The position numbers and the translations under genes are program-made. Positions 23,892-35,344 of a stretch of 64,000 nucleotides of DNA are shown one piece after another. The stretch lies in contig NC_085853.1 in NCBI RefSeq assembly GCF_020906515.1, positions 186,001 to 250,000 of the forward strand, in the 5' to 3' direction. The first letter of the stretch is position 1, and every line of letters starts with the position of its first letter. Under the pieces are notes generated by a model. The model was not told the origin of the DNA, ran no database searches, and saw nothing but the letters and a program-made list of their open reading frames with translations. Source of the DNA: Vanrija pseudolonga (taxonomy: Eukaryota; Basidiomycota; Tremellomycetes; Trichosporonales; Trichosporonaceae).

Positions 23892-26351
23892 CTACCAGGG
23901 GAAGATGAACTTGGGCTTGCAGACACGCTTAAGCCAGTCCCGTGCCTCGCGATCAAGCTCGTCCTCGAGAAGAGGCGTGAGAGCCTTCTCAACCGACGTG
24001 TTGTACTCGTTGATCCACTTGATCTCGGGCTTCGTCGTGAGGCTCCAGTCGATCATGCGTGTGTCAATAGGCACCTGCGTGAGGCCCTCGAAGCCGAGGT
24101 ACGGCAGGCCGCCAAAGTCGTACTTTGTCTGATGGGTTAGCACTTGTACGCACGTGTAAATAACCCACCTCAACCTCCTTGACAAGGTACACGCTCTCAA
24201 CACGCATACCCCACTGGCCCTCGAGGTAGAAGCCGGGCTCGATCGTCGTAACGTGACCGGGGAGGAAGGAGAAGCCGCGCGCAAATGCCACAGGGCCTGA
24301 GGGTTAGACCGCGGTAAGCTGGGACCCCCACTCACCCTCGTGAACCTCGCCGTAGTTGCCGACACCGTGACCGAGGCCATGTCCATAGTCGAGGCCATCC
24401 CTGCTGTGTCAGTCGTGACCGCGCGAGGCGTGCCAACTCACTCCCAGAGGAACTTCTTCGAGTAGAGCCCCAGTCCACCGGCATCTGCATTGCGAGGGAA
24501 GGTCTGTGTAGCCACCGCAATGTGGCCTTGGAGGACGCGCGTGTACGCACGCTTAATGTCGTCCGACGGCGTCTTGCCGAAGAACCAGGTGCGGGTGGTG
24601 TCAATGGTAGCGTCGAGGTACTGAGGTCCGGCGTCACTGCATGGGTAAGCGTGAGGAGAACGCATCTCACCCACATAACATAAGGCGTCTCGAGGTCGAT
24701 AGTGGACTCGTTGCCGCGTGATGGGGCATAGTGGGCATTGGCTGTCGAGTTAGCTTTCTCCGATGACGCCTGTCATACTCACCAGCATTAGGTCCGGTTG
24801 CCGAGATGTTTGGGTAGGCAAGGCCACTGACAACGGTTAGGCTGGTCGTCACTGGGCGCTGCACTCACGCAAACTTGTCCTCCTGCCTACGGAAACGGGT
24901 GAGAACCTCGCCGGCCGCCCACTCGCCAATCTTCTTCTCTTCCTTGACGAGCCTCTCATCAAGCCAGGCAAACCAGCGGACCATGGCGCGACCGTCGCGG
25001 AGGTACGCGTTGCGGTAGTTCTGAATCTCGACATCGTTCTTGATGACCTTGGCGGCGTCAACGGGGCAAGTGATGAGGTTGACGGGGTTCTGAGTACTTG
25101 TCAGTGAGAAAAACGACCGGACACCTACAGGCTCGGCAGCCTTGATGAGAGCCCAGCTGCTGGCGTTGGAGGCAAAGATCCTGTACTTGGCCTCCTTGTC
25201 ATCGGCGGGGACACTGGCGACGGTCTGCTTCACGAACGCCTCGACCTCGTCCACGCCATAAGGACGAACAGTGACGCCCGCAGCCTTCCAGTCGGCGAGG
25301 AGAGCCTGGTCGGTGACCTTGCGCTCGTCGACAAAGATGACGGCCTCGGTGGGCGTGAGCGCGGCGTAGGCGAACGCGACTGGCAGGAATGGGACGTCGG
25401 CGGTGGCACGGTAGTTGTACAGCCAGGTGATGGTCGGGAGAGTGGGGATAAGGTAGACCCAGTTGTTTGCCCGAGCGTAGCTGGTGAGAATGGTGCGAAG
25501 GCGAGTGATCTTGGACTTGGTCGACTCGCCCGACAGCTCGACGGGGTACGTCTTGAGGGGGCCGAGCGAGCGAGCAGGTGGGACACGGGTGCGGTCAACC
25601 AGGTTCTCCTTCACGGGGACCAGCTCGGTCGCCGTGGGAGACAGGCGGCTGACAAGTGACCTGGCGACGCCTGCGGTGTCAGCTGGAATGAGAAGAAACT
25701 CGTGAGCTCACCATCCGAGATTAGCTTGGGGTCGATACCGACGCGGGTACCGTCCTCGAGCTCCTAGTGACGTCAGCACGCGCAGAGGCTTTCAGACCCA
25801 CGTTCACGACAAACTCGGCCCAGCCGCCAACGACACTGTCACGCCCGCTACCACCTGTCGAGCCGACACGGCGGACCTCCCAGTTGGCCTTGGGCACGGC
25901 GTCCTCGGCGAGGGCCCAGTAGCGCGAGTCGACGAACAGGAGGGCCTTGGCGTTGATCGAAGCCGAGGGGACGATGGCCGTTCCCGCCGATCCGTTGAAG
26001 CTGCAGTGTGAGCTTTGTCACCTCGTCCACAAGCTCCCCACTCACTTGGTGATGTACTCGCGGCGGCGCTCAGAGACAGCGACCTCCTCGGACTGGTGCT
26101 CGTCCTCGCTAGGGACGATGCTGATTGTGTGAGCATAGGTTTCTGACCCCAATTGATACCTACTACCAGTCAAGCTTGGCCTCGGCAATCTGTGCGCGCA
26201 GCTCCTTGAGACGCTCCTGCATCTCGTCCTCGCCGGGGCGAGTGGGGAAGGGAAGGAGTGGCTTCTCGTCGACGGCATACACCTCGTCGAGGAGGGTGTC
26301 GTCGTCCTTCTCGGACAGTCTGATGGGCTTGTCTCGCGTTAGGCAGTACAT
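23892..26351 (-). CDS. Aminopeptidase P (Xaa-Pro aminopeptidase, M24B)
   Basis: Metallopeptidase that removes an N-terminal residue ahead of Pro. Twelve exons (26351-26164, 26120-26046, 26000-25802, 25763-25712, 25670-25129, 25089-24869, 24826-24783, 24741-24675, 24636-24442, 24400-24336, 24296-24169, 24128-23892) close at 670 residues, the size of eukaryotic cytosolic aminopeptidase P. Two creatinase-like N-terminal domains precede the pita-bread domain. The five metal ligands are visible: two Asp in DAGPQYLDATIDTTRTW, His in GHGLGHGVGNYG, Glu in TTIEPGFYLE and Glu in GMRVESVYLV. No signal peptide or presequence is seen, so it is probably cytosolic. All introns are 35-49 nt. It shares a divergent promoter with CFIm25. 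Confidence 0.95.
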
Positions 26352-26826
26352 GATGGGGATGTGGGGCGTTTGTTGTTGTGAGTGGCAAGGATGAGGAGGA
26401 AGAGGAAGGAAGATGAGATGCAGGGGTTGTGGGGCGAGCAGGCCGGGTTATGGTTTGGGTGGCGTGAGTGACGGCGCGTGGTGCGTCATTCGGCCATGAC
26501 CGTAGCTTGCAGGCAGGCAGATTCGGCAAACGGCGGCACCGTCACCGTAGTCACCACTTCTCGCTCCGAAATCAATCCAGCAACCACCTTCCTCGCCTTC
26601 CTTCCTTGCCTTCCTTCCTTGTCTTCCTCGTCTTCCTCGTCTTCCTCGCCTTCTCTCGTCGTGCTCGTATTCTGACCACTCCGCTGCTACGCCGCAGTGT
26701 ATAAGAACCGGCGCAACCCAACTCACATCTCTCATCCTCCTCTTTCCTCACCACCCCGCCAACCCATCCTTCCCCTCTCCACCTCCCCCCTCCTCATCTT
26801 ACCCGCTCACCCACTCGCCTAACACA
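26352..26826. promoter_or_regulatory. Divergent promoter region with pyrimidine repeats
   Basis: Separates the aminopeptidase P and CFIm25 starts. A CTTCCT/CGTCTTC pyrimidine repeat on the plus strand covers about 26575-26665. Further C/T-rich sequence leads to the CFIm25 ATG. Open frames here only reflect the repeats. Confidence 0.55.
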
Positions 26827-27733
26827 ATGACCGTCGTGATCAAGGACCCCGAGCCCATTGACATCTTCCCCGTTGACAACTACCAGATACAGTGCGCTCA
26901 CCCTTCCCTTCCCTCACTTGCCTTCCTCCTCCTGCTCCTCATTCGCCAACTCACCACCCACTGACACCCTCCGCCAGGAGCACCTCGATACAGCCCGAGG
27001 AGGACTCGTCTGTGGCTGATCGCATGCACCGTCTCCAGGACCAGTACGAGGAGACTGGTATGCGCCGCTCGGTCGACGCGGTGATCGTGTGCCATGTGAG
27101 GTTTCACAGCAGCCCTCCGCTTCTAACCTCCCCAGGACCACGGCTTCCCCTGCATCCTCACCCTCCAAGTTGCCAACGACTTCTTCAAGCTGTAGGTGGG
27201 AGGGCTGGAAGGATGCCACTGACACCTGCCAGCCCTGGAGGCTACCTCGACCCCTCGGAGGACGACGAGACCGGCATGGTTCGCCACCTGCGCGACCTCC
27301 TCAACACGGCTGGCAAACCGGCGACCGAGCAGCCCCAGTGGGAGGTGCGCGACCTTCTCTCCATCTGGTGGCGCCCCAACTTTGACGGCTTCTTCGTGGG
27401 TCACATTCACCTGTTGCCCCTTGCTCACCCACCAGTACCCGTACAAGCCCGCGCACATCACCATTCCCAAGGAGCGCAAGAAGATCTTCCTGGTCACCGT
27501 GCCGCCCAAGAGTGGGTGTTGGGCGTGGGGGGCTAACTCACCCACCAGTCAGCATCGGTGTCCCGCTCAACATGAAGCTCCTCGCTATCCCGATCCACGA
27601 GTTTTACGACAACACGCAGCGCTACGGGCCGCAGCTCAGTGCCATCCCCCACCTTCTCAGCCGGTGAGCTGACACCACTGCACTCAGCTCGTCACTGACT
27701 CTCAACAGCCTGACTTTCTCTGCCAAGGACTAG
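26827..27733 (+). CDS. Cleavage factor Im 25-kDa subunit (CFIm25/NUDT21)
   Basis: Nudix-fold subunit of pre-mRNA cleavage factor Im, which binds UGUA elements and influences poly(A) site choice. Seven exons (26827-26891, 26978-27095, 27136-27191, 27233-27395, 27436-27511, 27549-27663, 27709-27733) close at 205 residues. Family landmarks are DIFPVDNYQ, the RNA-contacting stretch GMRRSVDAVIV, NDFFKLPGGYL, the WWRPNFDGFFYPYKPAHIT motif and YGPQLSAIPHLLSRLTF at the end. The Nudix box is degenerate (GGYLDPSEDDETG...), as in all CFIm25 proteins, so it should bind RNA but not hydrolyse nucleotides. Introns of 37-86 nt are spread through the gene. Confidence 0.95.
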
Positions 27734-29350
27734 GCCACCTCAGCCGCTCCCTCCCCACCCATACCCACGTACCTCGGCCTTTAACACATTCATTCTACCC
27801 GGAGCCTACCTACCGCGTCCCACTACGTAGCACGTTCACGAATAGCCACGGACATGTATACCATTGCGTCTTCGAGAAGTTGAGTGACCGAGAAGGAAGT
27901 CGCAGCCGTTTCGACGTCGCCGCCCGTCGGTCTCAGGTTGAAACAGCTCTCGCTTCTCATGATGCGCAAACTTCACTCGGTCTCAGAACACCCTTGTGGC
28001 CAGACCAGTCTCAAGTAAGTACGCGGCGTAGGCGTAGGCTGATGCGAGCTCTCAGATCCACCGGCATGATGTAAATCCGGCAGAAGGACGACCATGCAAC
28101 GCTCCCACTCGTCATGGACGACTCGGCTGCCGCTGCCGCTGTCACCGCCAGCAAGCAGTCACCTACCTCGACACTCGTACACCTGCCGGCGACGTTGTTG
28201 CAGCAGCTGTCAAGGGTCAAGTCAAGGGCAAGTGGATAACAATAACAACAACATCACCGAAGTCTAGGCCCAGGCACCCTGAACAAAGCGAAGTCGCCGA
28301 TAACCACCAACGTCGTCGTCGCCATCATCGGTCGGACAAGCGACGCGGCTCCCCACGCACCACCCCATGCAACAGTCTGTCGGATGTAAGTGTCGGGACA
28401 TGTTAATGCATACATAGGTAGATCTACTAGCTGTTCCCTGGGCACGTGGTTTTGCGTATGTAGCTGCCACCGGCGGCACGGCACGACGAGGGATAAAGCC
28501 GAAGGCCAAGCAGCCAGGGAGGCAGGCAGCCAGACAGCCAGCGGCGCCGCGCATGCCTCGGTCTGCGGGGCTGCTGCGGTGGGCGATGCATGCGTCAAGC
28601 CAAGCAAGCAAGAGGTGGAGCAGTGCACGGTACATGCGTAGCAGGCCCACAACCTCGAGCTGGCACCACTCTAACTCACTCCCTCACTCACTCACGCACT
28701 CGCTCTCTCACTGCCCACCGCTACCGCCGGCCCGTTCCCACTTGCACGAACATGTGGTCTTGAGCACAAGTTCTGGGTGTGTTCGGGGGGTACCTTTTTT
28801 CCCACCGGAAGCGACGAAGCATAATAATCTGTCGAGGTGGTGGTAGGGGTGTACGCGCAGTTCAGGCAGCGAGCGAGCGACGCGCAGGCGGTGGATCAAG
28901 AGACCGCAGCAGTGGCGGCACTGACAGCAGTGACGAAGGATAATCACCGATGACGTCGTGTCCCTGGTGTTGTAATTTGCGTCGTCCGCCGTCCGTCGGT
29001 GGCAGCGAGTGAGGCGTTTACGCGGCCGGCCGACTGGCGAGGAACTCCAACAACCACGCCTGCGGAACACTGTGCTTTCTTTGATGACATGTTGCATGTT
29101 GCCTGGGCGGCAGGCTGGGGGCTGGGCACGGCGCAGCGCAGGCAGCGCAGGACAGCGCCGACTGTGCTCCCTCTCCGACCGCGGGCGCTCGTCAGCGCGC
29201 CGCCTCTTGTCGCGAGAGGTATAAGAAAGCGAGACCTCGTCCCCCTCTTCCTGCTCATCACGCAACGCTTGCTGTATCCTCTCCTCTCCGCCCACTCCAC
29301 TCGCCACAGCAGGCTAGCACACCACACCAGACCCACCTCACAACACCGCA
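27734..29350. other. Gene-free stretch of 1.6 kb
   Basis: No gene supported. Frames up to 199 codons on the minus strand have no recognisable motif. The CACTCACTCACTCACGCACTC phrases near 28675-28705 and the CAGCCAGGGAGGCAGGCAGCCAG phrases near 28515-28540 are simple-sequence patches. A TATA-like TATAAG at 29220-29225, 126 bases before the next ATG, may be the promoter of the glycoprotein gene. Confidence 0.4.
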
Positions 29351-31071
29351 ATGAAGGTCAACGCTCGCCAGATCCTCGCCGGTATCGCCGCCGGCGGCGC
29401 CGCCACTGACGGCCTCAACGGCACCGCTACGCCCGCCGAGGCGTCCCTCACGACGGCTGAGCTCACCAACGCTGCTCTCCTTCCGTAAGTTCTCCGGCTC
29501 CCTTCCCCTGCACGAGCTCACGCCCCGCCAGCTTCTCGAAGCAGTGCCGCGCCGCGCTCAAGGAGGTCGTCAAGTCCGACGGCCCCGTCGGCCAGTGTCT
29601 CCACACGTCCCTCGTCTGGGCCGGCCTGAACCAGAACGCGTCCCTCGTGCCCTACCTCGACAAGTGGGTGCAGGCGACGTGCACCGACGCGCCGTGCTCG
29701 GCGGCGCTGCTGTCCAAGGCGGCCGACTTCATCGCCGACAACTGTAACGACCAGGAGTCGGGCCTGAGCGTGCCCCGCAAGTGGGCGCACGAGATTGTCA
29801 GCCTGTACCCGCTCGCGCGCGAGATCTCGTGTCTCCAGACCGAGACCAAGTTCCCGTACTACCCCGGCGCTGAGGGCGCCAACAACGCAACCGCCACGAA
29901 CGGCACGACGGTCGACACCAACGGCACGGCCGCGACCAACGGCTCCGCCGTCGGCGTCCTCCCCGTGCCTATTGGCGGCAACGCCACCGTCGCCAACGGC
30001 ACCGCCGCGGCCACGAACGCGTCTGCGGAGACCGGCCCAGAGTACTGCCTCGTCGGCATCGCCGCCGAGCTCGAGGCCGCCCTCGGCCACCCCTTCGACG
30101 TCAAGTCGCTCATCCAGCTCGCGTCCCTCAACCAGACGTCGGCGTCGGCCCTCGTCGCCAAGATCCCCAAGAACGTCATCTGCAGCGACTGCGTCTACGC
30201 CACCCTCGACCTCGTGTACCAGTCCGTGCCCGACTGGTTCATCGTCCACCCCGACCCCAACGTGACGTTCACCCCCGACGCTGTGGCTGCCACCAACGGC
30301 TCGGTCGTGAACGGCACCACTGTCGACACGAACGCGACCGTCGCCACCAACGCCACCGTCGAGGGCAACAACGCCACTGCGACCAACGCCTCGGCCGTCG
30401 CTAACGGCACCGACGCCAACTCCACCGGCACCCCCTCGCCCATCATCGCCCTCCTCCAGGGCTACTGCGGCTACACGCTCACCTCGAACGGCACCATCCC
30501 CGACTCGATCAGCCTCGGCGCCAAGGACTCGACCTACACCCACCAGATCGTCGCCGCCAACGGCACTGTTCTGTTCACTCCTCCCCCTCCCCCCGCCACC
30601 AACGGCACCACTGTCGAGGGCGGCAACGGCACTGTCGGCACCAACGGCACGACCGGCACCAACGGCACTCTCCCCACCAACGGCACCCTCCCTACCAACG
30701 GCACCGTCGGCACCAACGGCACTGTCGGCACTAACGGAACCACCGGCACCAACGGCACCGTTGGCGGCAACACCACCGTCGGCGGCGGCAACACCACCCT
30801 CAACGGCACGACCCCCGTCGGCGGCGGCAACGGCACCAACGTCACCTCGCCCCTTCCTGTCGTCTCGTCGTCGGTGTCCTCGGCCTCGGCCTCCGAGTCC
30901 GCCACTGCCACCGTCTCCGTGTCAGTGATCCCCTCGGTCAGCCCCTCGGCCACCGCTGCCTCCGAGTCGGCCGCGGTCACCACCGTCCCTGCCGTCTCGG
31001 TCTCGGCTTCCGCCTCCGCCTCGGCCTCGCCCGTCGGCATCGCTGGCCGCAGGCGCAACAACTTCTTCTAG
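29351..31071 (+). CDS. Asn-Gly-Thr-rich (heavily N-glycosylated) extracellular protein, function unknown
   Basis: Two exons (29351-29484, 29532-31071) give 557 residues. After a weakly hydrophobic start (MKVNARQILAGIAAGG) come a Cys-containing helical domain (residues ~45-145) and a second one with YCLVGIAAELEAALGHPF and NVICSDCVYATLDLVYQ (~230-300). The rest is low complexity. A segment of ~85 residues holds 14 N-glycosylation sequons, mostly TNGT units, followed by a Ser/Thr/Val/Ala-rich stretch and a short end GIAGRRRNNFF. Fungal surface proteins with helical Cys domains and Ser/Thr stalks have a similar plan. The signal peptide is atypical and no GPI site is clear, so secretion is inferred mainly from the sequons. 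Confidence 0.75.
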
Positions 31072-31202
31072 ACGGGGCATACATGAACGCTTTCGCTGGT
31101 GCGCAGCAAAAGCTCCCAGCACCTTACCCCACCCACTTGGGGTTGTTACATAATGTCCCCTACATACATATAATTGATGAATCGTGTACTCGCAGATGTG
31201 GC

Positions 31203-31255
31203 GGGGTTGGGGTTGGGAGGGGAGGGGAGGGGAGGAGTGGGGGACCGGGCCGGGG
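31203..31255 (+). repeat. G-rich tract, potential G-quadruplex
   Basis: At least seven runs of three to five G are separated by one to a few bases (GGGAGGGGAGGGGAGGGGAGG core). It lies about 130-185 bases after the stop of the N-glycan-rich protein gene, on its coding strand. Confidence 0.6.
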
Positions 31256-31511
31256 CACAAGCTACGTTGTTGTCGCTGGCGGCGACGCGACAAACGCGAC
31301 GTCAGTGGAGTCGACCGCGTAGTTGTCGTCCGTCGGTCGTCGCGTCGTCGCCACACAAGGCGCCACATATCCCTTCCGACGGATTGTCCCCCTCCTTGAT
31401 GTATGCGCGGCGAATGTATCTGTGCTGGCCTGGTCTGGCCAGCCCCAGAGAGGACGAGCAGGCCTCGCGTGCTAGGGTGTCAAGGTGAGATACGCGTCGC
31501 TACTGTAGCTG

Positions 31512-31546
31512 GCGGGTGAGCGGGTGAGCGGGTGAGCGGGAGAGCG
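31512..31546 (+). repeat. GCGGGTGA tandem repeat (about four copies)
   Basis: Three exact 8-base copies and one variant (GCGGGAGA) in direct order within a non-coding stretch. Confidence 0.8.
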
Positions 31547-32201
31547 AGGTCGAGTTGCCCTGCATCTCTGAGGATGTGTGCCGGGCCGAGGAGGCCAGAC
31601 GCAACACCCGCACCGCAGAGACCTCAAGTTCCCCATCCAGCTCATGACGAGACACCGCTAAGACTGGCGATCTCGAGTTGATGCAGGAGACGAGACGACG
31701 CAGTGCTACTCAGATGAGATGACTGCCACAGTAAGCTGGGAAGCCATCGCCCGCCCTGGTCAGGTAGATAGATAGATAACCGGTGAATGCCTGCCACTGA
31801 TTGATCGCCAGACACCATGCACAGCAAAGTCCCCCGGCGTCGGCCCGACATGCCAAGCCTCGCAGCTGTACGTACACCGCCGCAAAGCGGCCACTCGCTG
31901 CGGATGGCAGCTCTCCGACTCGACAGCAGAGCACAAGCTCACGCACGTTTCTTGTTGCCTGGAAAAGTGGGCTTTGTGTCTTGCTTGGCTGTCCCGTCAC
32001 GCGCCCGCCGCAGGTCGTGTGCCTGGATTGTTGTGACGCGGGCGGGCGGGCATCACCGAGGCACACCCACCCCGTCCTTGGCGTTTGCCATGTTCACGAG
32101 CGAGCGAGCAAGCACTTATTGCAGTGGGGTGGGGTGCGCACTATGAATGAAGGCAATGCAGCTGCTGCAGCTCTTGACATCTCTGCATCACCACTCACAC
32201 C

Positions 32202-33901
32202 ATGCTGCTGGCCAGAATACCCCTCCTCGCCGCCAGCGGGCTCGCGACCCTCGCCACCGCCGCCGCGGCGGCGGACCTCAACACGCTCCTGTTCAACATG
32301 AGCTTGTCGGTGATGGACCCCGTCGTGTTCTCCCTCGACGCGCTGCAGCCGACCTTCCTCGACCTCGTCAACACGCCGTACCAGGAGGGGATGGTCGGCA
32401 CGGGGCCGGTGCGGCTGTACTCCAACTCGAGTAACTGGGGGAGCAACAGACCGTCCGTGTCGATCGCGTACACTGGCACCGAGTTTTATGTGTATGGGTG
32501 GTGGGAGAACTGGAACACGCTCAGCAATAAGCCGCTCAGCGTGTGGTGGAACGGCTTGTCGACGCTCAACACGCACGACGGGATGCCGGTCCTCCAGCCT
32601 GGCCCCGACGGCATGTCCCTGCTCGCCGACTCGCTCGTGATGCCGAACGGGAACCCCAACGCCCTCAGCTCGGCGGGCAACGCGTCCCTCGTCGCGTCTA
32701 TCGCTGCGGATCCGTTGAATCCGTCCCGCGTCGGCGCGCACCAAGGCCGCTTGACGGTCAACTATGCCTCTGGGGGCGGCCGGCTCACCATCTCGGGGGT
32801 GACAGTGACGTGCATGATGGAGGCCGAGGCGTGGGTATGTGTCTAGGGACCTTGCTGACGGCGGCAGCACGACCATCAACGACGTCAAGGTCTCGACGGT
32901 CCCCTTCGTGCAGGACGGCCGCGCGAACCCGTACTTCAACTACTCGGACCAGTGGGTCGTGGTGAACGGCATCGGCGGCGTCGGGGGGCAGGCGTACACG
33001 CCGTACCCGTTCCTCAACCACACGATCGGGCAAGGCTTGGCGACTGTCACGGTGCCAGTGCCGCCCAACACGGCGTTCATGTACGTCACGGGCGTGCGCT
33101 TCCCGCGCGCCGGCCCGCCAGACTTTGTGTGGACGCCCGACCCGCCGTACGCCGCCGTGCGCGGCGGTAGCGTGAGCCCCTACATGAACAGCTCCTACGT
33201 GTACCCCGGGGCGATCATGCACATGCAGACGCTGGACCCGCGCAAGACGTACACGCTCACCATCAAGCCTGGCAACATGCTCGGGCTGGACAGTGCTGTG
33301 TTTTACTCGGCCTCGTGGGTGCCGCGCGCGTTGGGAGGTAAGCTGACCATCACAGCTTGAATGGTACCGGGACGGTCGGCGACCCCAGCCGTCCGACCAA
33401 CACACCTGGCGCCGGAGTTGGAGGTGCCGGTGCGGGGACGGGGGGCACCGGTGCAGGGGCAGGCGGCAAGCCCGAGTCGCACAACAAGCTGTCAGCCGGC
33501 GCGATCGCAGGAATAGCAGTGAGTGACGTGACGTCTCGCAGGCCTTCCTCCATCATACCTCCTAACCCCCCGCCCAGGTCGGCGCAGTCGTCGGCGTCGC
33601 CCTCATCGCAGCAGCCATGTTCTTCCTCGGTCGGCGGCACTTCCGGCGCGAGCTGGCGGAGCGCACGAGCCGCTATGTCGACATGCACACCGACACGGCG
33701 GCGGCGCAGTACGCCGACGAGCACCGCGTGGCCCCATACCCGGCCGACAAGGGCTACGTGCCCGTCGCGACTGATGGTCCGCCGCCGTCGTTCGTGTCGG
33801 GCCCGGTGCCGGGGGCTGCGGCGCCTGCTGCGCCTCCCCGACCGCCGTCGGTGCGCACAGCGATGACGCGCGGGACGATGCTGCCGCCGTATCGCGAGTG
33901 A
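32202..33901 (+). CDS. Type I membrane glycoprotein of unknown function
   Basis: Four exons (32202-32830, 32868-33314, 33356-33518, 33578-33901) close at 520 residues. Order of parts: signal peptide (MLLARIPLLAASGLATLATA), two beta-rich extracellular modules (each with FYVYGWW or AFMYVTGV-type strands, several NxS/T sites), a Gly/Ala/Thr-rich stalk, one membrane span (GAIAGIAVGAVVGVALIAAAMFFL) split by the last intron, a basic stop-transfer (GRRHFRR) and a cytosolic tail with a Pro-rich end. This sensor- or adhesin-like plan is common in basidiomycetes. No domain name is claimed. The third junction is uncertain: unspliced reading stops soon after GGKLTITA, whereas a 41-nt intron (33315-33355) restores the frame into the stalk. 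Confidence 0.75.
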
Positions 33902-35344
33902 GGGGGCGTGTGGGGAGACTGGCTGGACTGGAGCGAGACGCGAGGCTCAGTCGCGACTGCTGCGAGCTTGGAAGCGTCGCGTCGAGACGGGGCGAGACGG
34001 GCGCGCCATAGGCGACGGGTATTGTAGCCCCACGTATCCCGGCCTGCTGCGAGCGACAGGCGGGCAGAGCAGCACCGCCGCCGGGCGAGAGATGAGCTGG
34101 ACAGTGTTGATTAGTGATGTACAACCCCGTGCTCCGTCAGCAATCGTAGCAACAGCAACAGTGGACGGCTGCGGGGCCTCCCCCCGGCGACGACGTATAT
34201 GTAGCCCCAGTCCAGGCGTCGTCACCAGGCCGAGCTAGGGTGGGCGCCAGCGGCCGCCGGCGAGCTGCGGACCCGAGGTGGCCCCGAGGTAGCGGGTGTG
34301 TGCGCGGGCGTGCGATGCGATGCGCGTCGGCCATCGAGTCGAACGTGCTCGCCGGGGTCGGTGCTCGTCGTGCGTCACCTCTGCGCGACTTCGTTATGCT
34401 TGACTCGCTCTCGGCCGTAGGCGCCGATATCTTTTCCTTGTTATTGGCTGGTGGGTCGATTACCCGCCTAGAGCCGTGCCGCGAGCGTGCCGGCCGGCCT
34501 TGCGGCCCCGCCTAGCGCCAAAGTGAGCGATAACCAGCCCCACTCACCCGTCCAGGTCCAGGCTTCCGGCGGTGATGCGTCTTTAGTGTCCGCAGCAACT
34601 GCAAGGTGCAAGCTGACTCGTGTCCTTTCCTTTGCCTGTCACTCCGCGCTGCTCGGGCAGGACGCGCGCAGGACAGGCAGGACAAGGATGCAATGAACCC
34701 TGACAATGTTTATTTGCGGTTCACTCTACTCTTTCGACTAGTGCCATTTGCTCTGTTGCCCCTCTGACGGCGTGCCTCGAAACGGCAAACCAAACCAACA
34801 GCGTCATCATGATCATGTGGTATAAAACTCTCGTTTCTCAGGCGAGCGGAGGCGGGGAGGAGATGACCCACAACTCACCCCCTTCCTTCCTTTGCATTGC
34901 ATCGTGCTGGTCTTCTCTTCACTGGCATTTGGTTAGCTAGCATCTCTCTCGACTCTCTTATCCCCATTCCCTACTACTACTGCCCAGCGTGCTGTCTCAC
35001 TGTGGCATTATCATAATCTCCACGGTGGTCTAGACGCCGCAATCACCAACCCAGCACGATTGATTGACACGGGGCTTGCTCTACACGCTTGTTTGTCTCT
35101 TTTGTTGCCTTTGGCCCCTCCCCCCCTCGCTTTTGACTAGCGTCGTTTGCGCGACCCACGTCATCCAACTTCTTTGCATCACATTCTCGGCAAGACGGCG
35201 GCAAGACAGACACCCTACCCTACATTACACACAGACATCGCAGAGCTGCCAGTCACCAGGCGAGCAGTAGCAGCAACTCCAAGCCCCCTGGCCGCCTGAT
35301 AATCTTCACCCTTTGGCTTCCATCCTCCCTCCCAACCACACAAC
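33902..35344. other. Gene-free stretch of 1.4 kb, leader of the MFS gene
   Basis: No gene seen. The left half is GC-rich without motifs. A TATA-like GGTATAAAAC near 34820-34829, followed by C/T-rich sequence to 35340, suggests a long 5' leader of the MFS transporter of up to ~500 bases, possibly with an untranslated intron. That is inference. Confidence 0.45.

Larger units (their letters stand above)
31072..32201. other. Gene-free stretch of 1.1 kb with G-rich and tandem repeats
   Basis: No gene seen. It holds a G-rich tract (31203-31255), a GCGGGTGA tandem repeat (31512-31546) and a short GATA run near 31768-31778. The part closest to 32202 should contain the promoter of the membrane protein. 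No TATA box is seen. Confidence 0.45.

Noticed and set aside
29518-30543. 341-codon antisense frame over the N-glycan-rich protein gene
   Set aside because: Val/Gly/Arg-rich reverse image of NGT-type codons; no domain or conservation signal.
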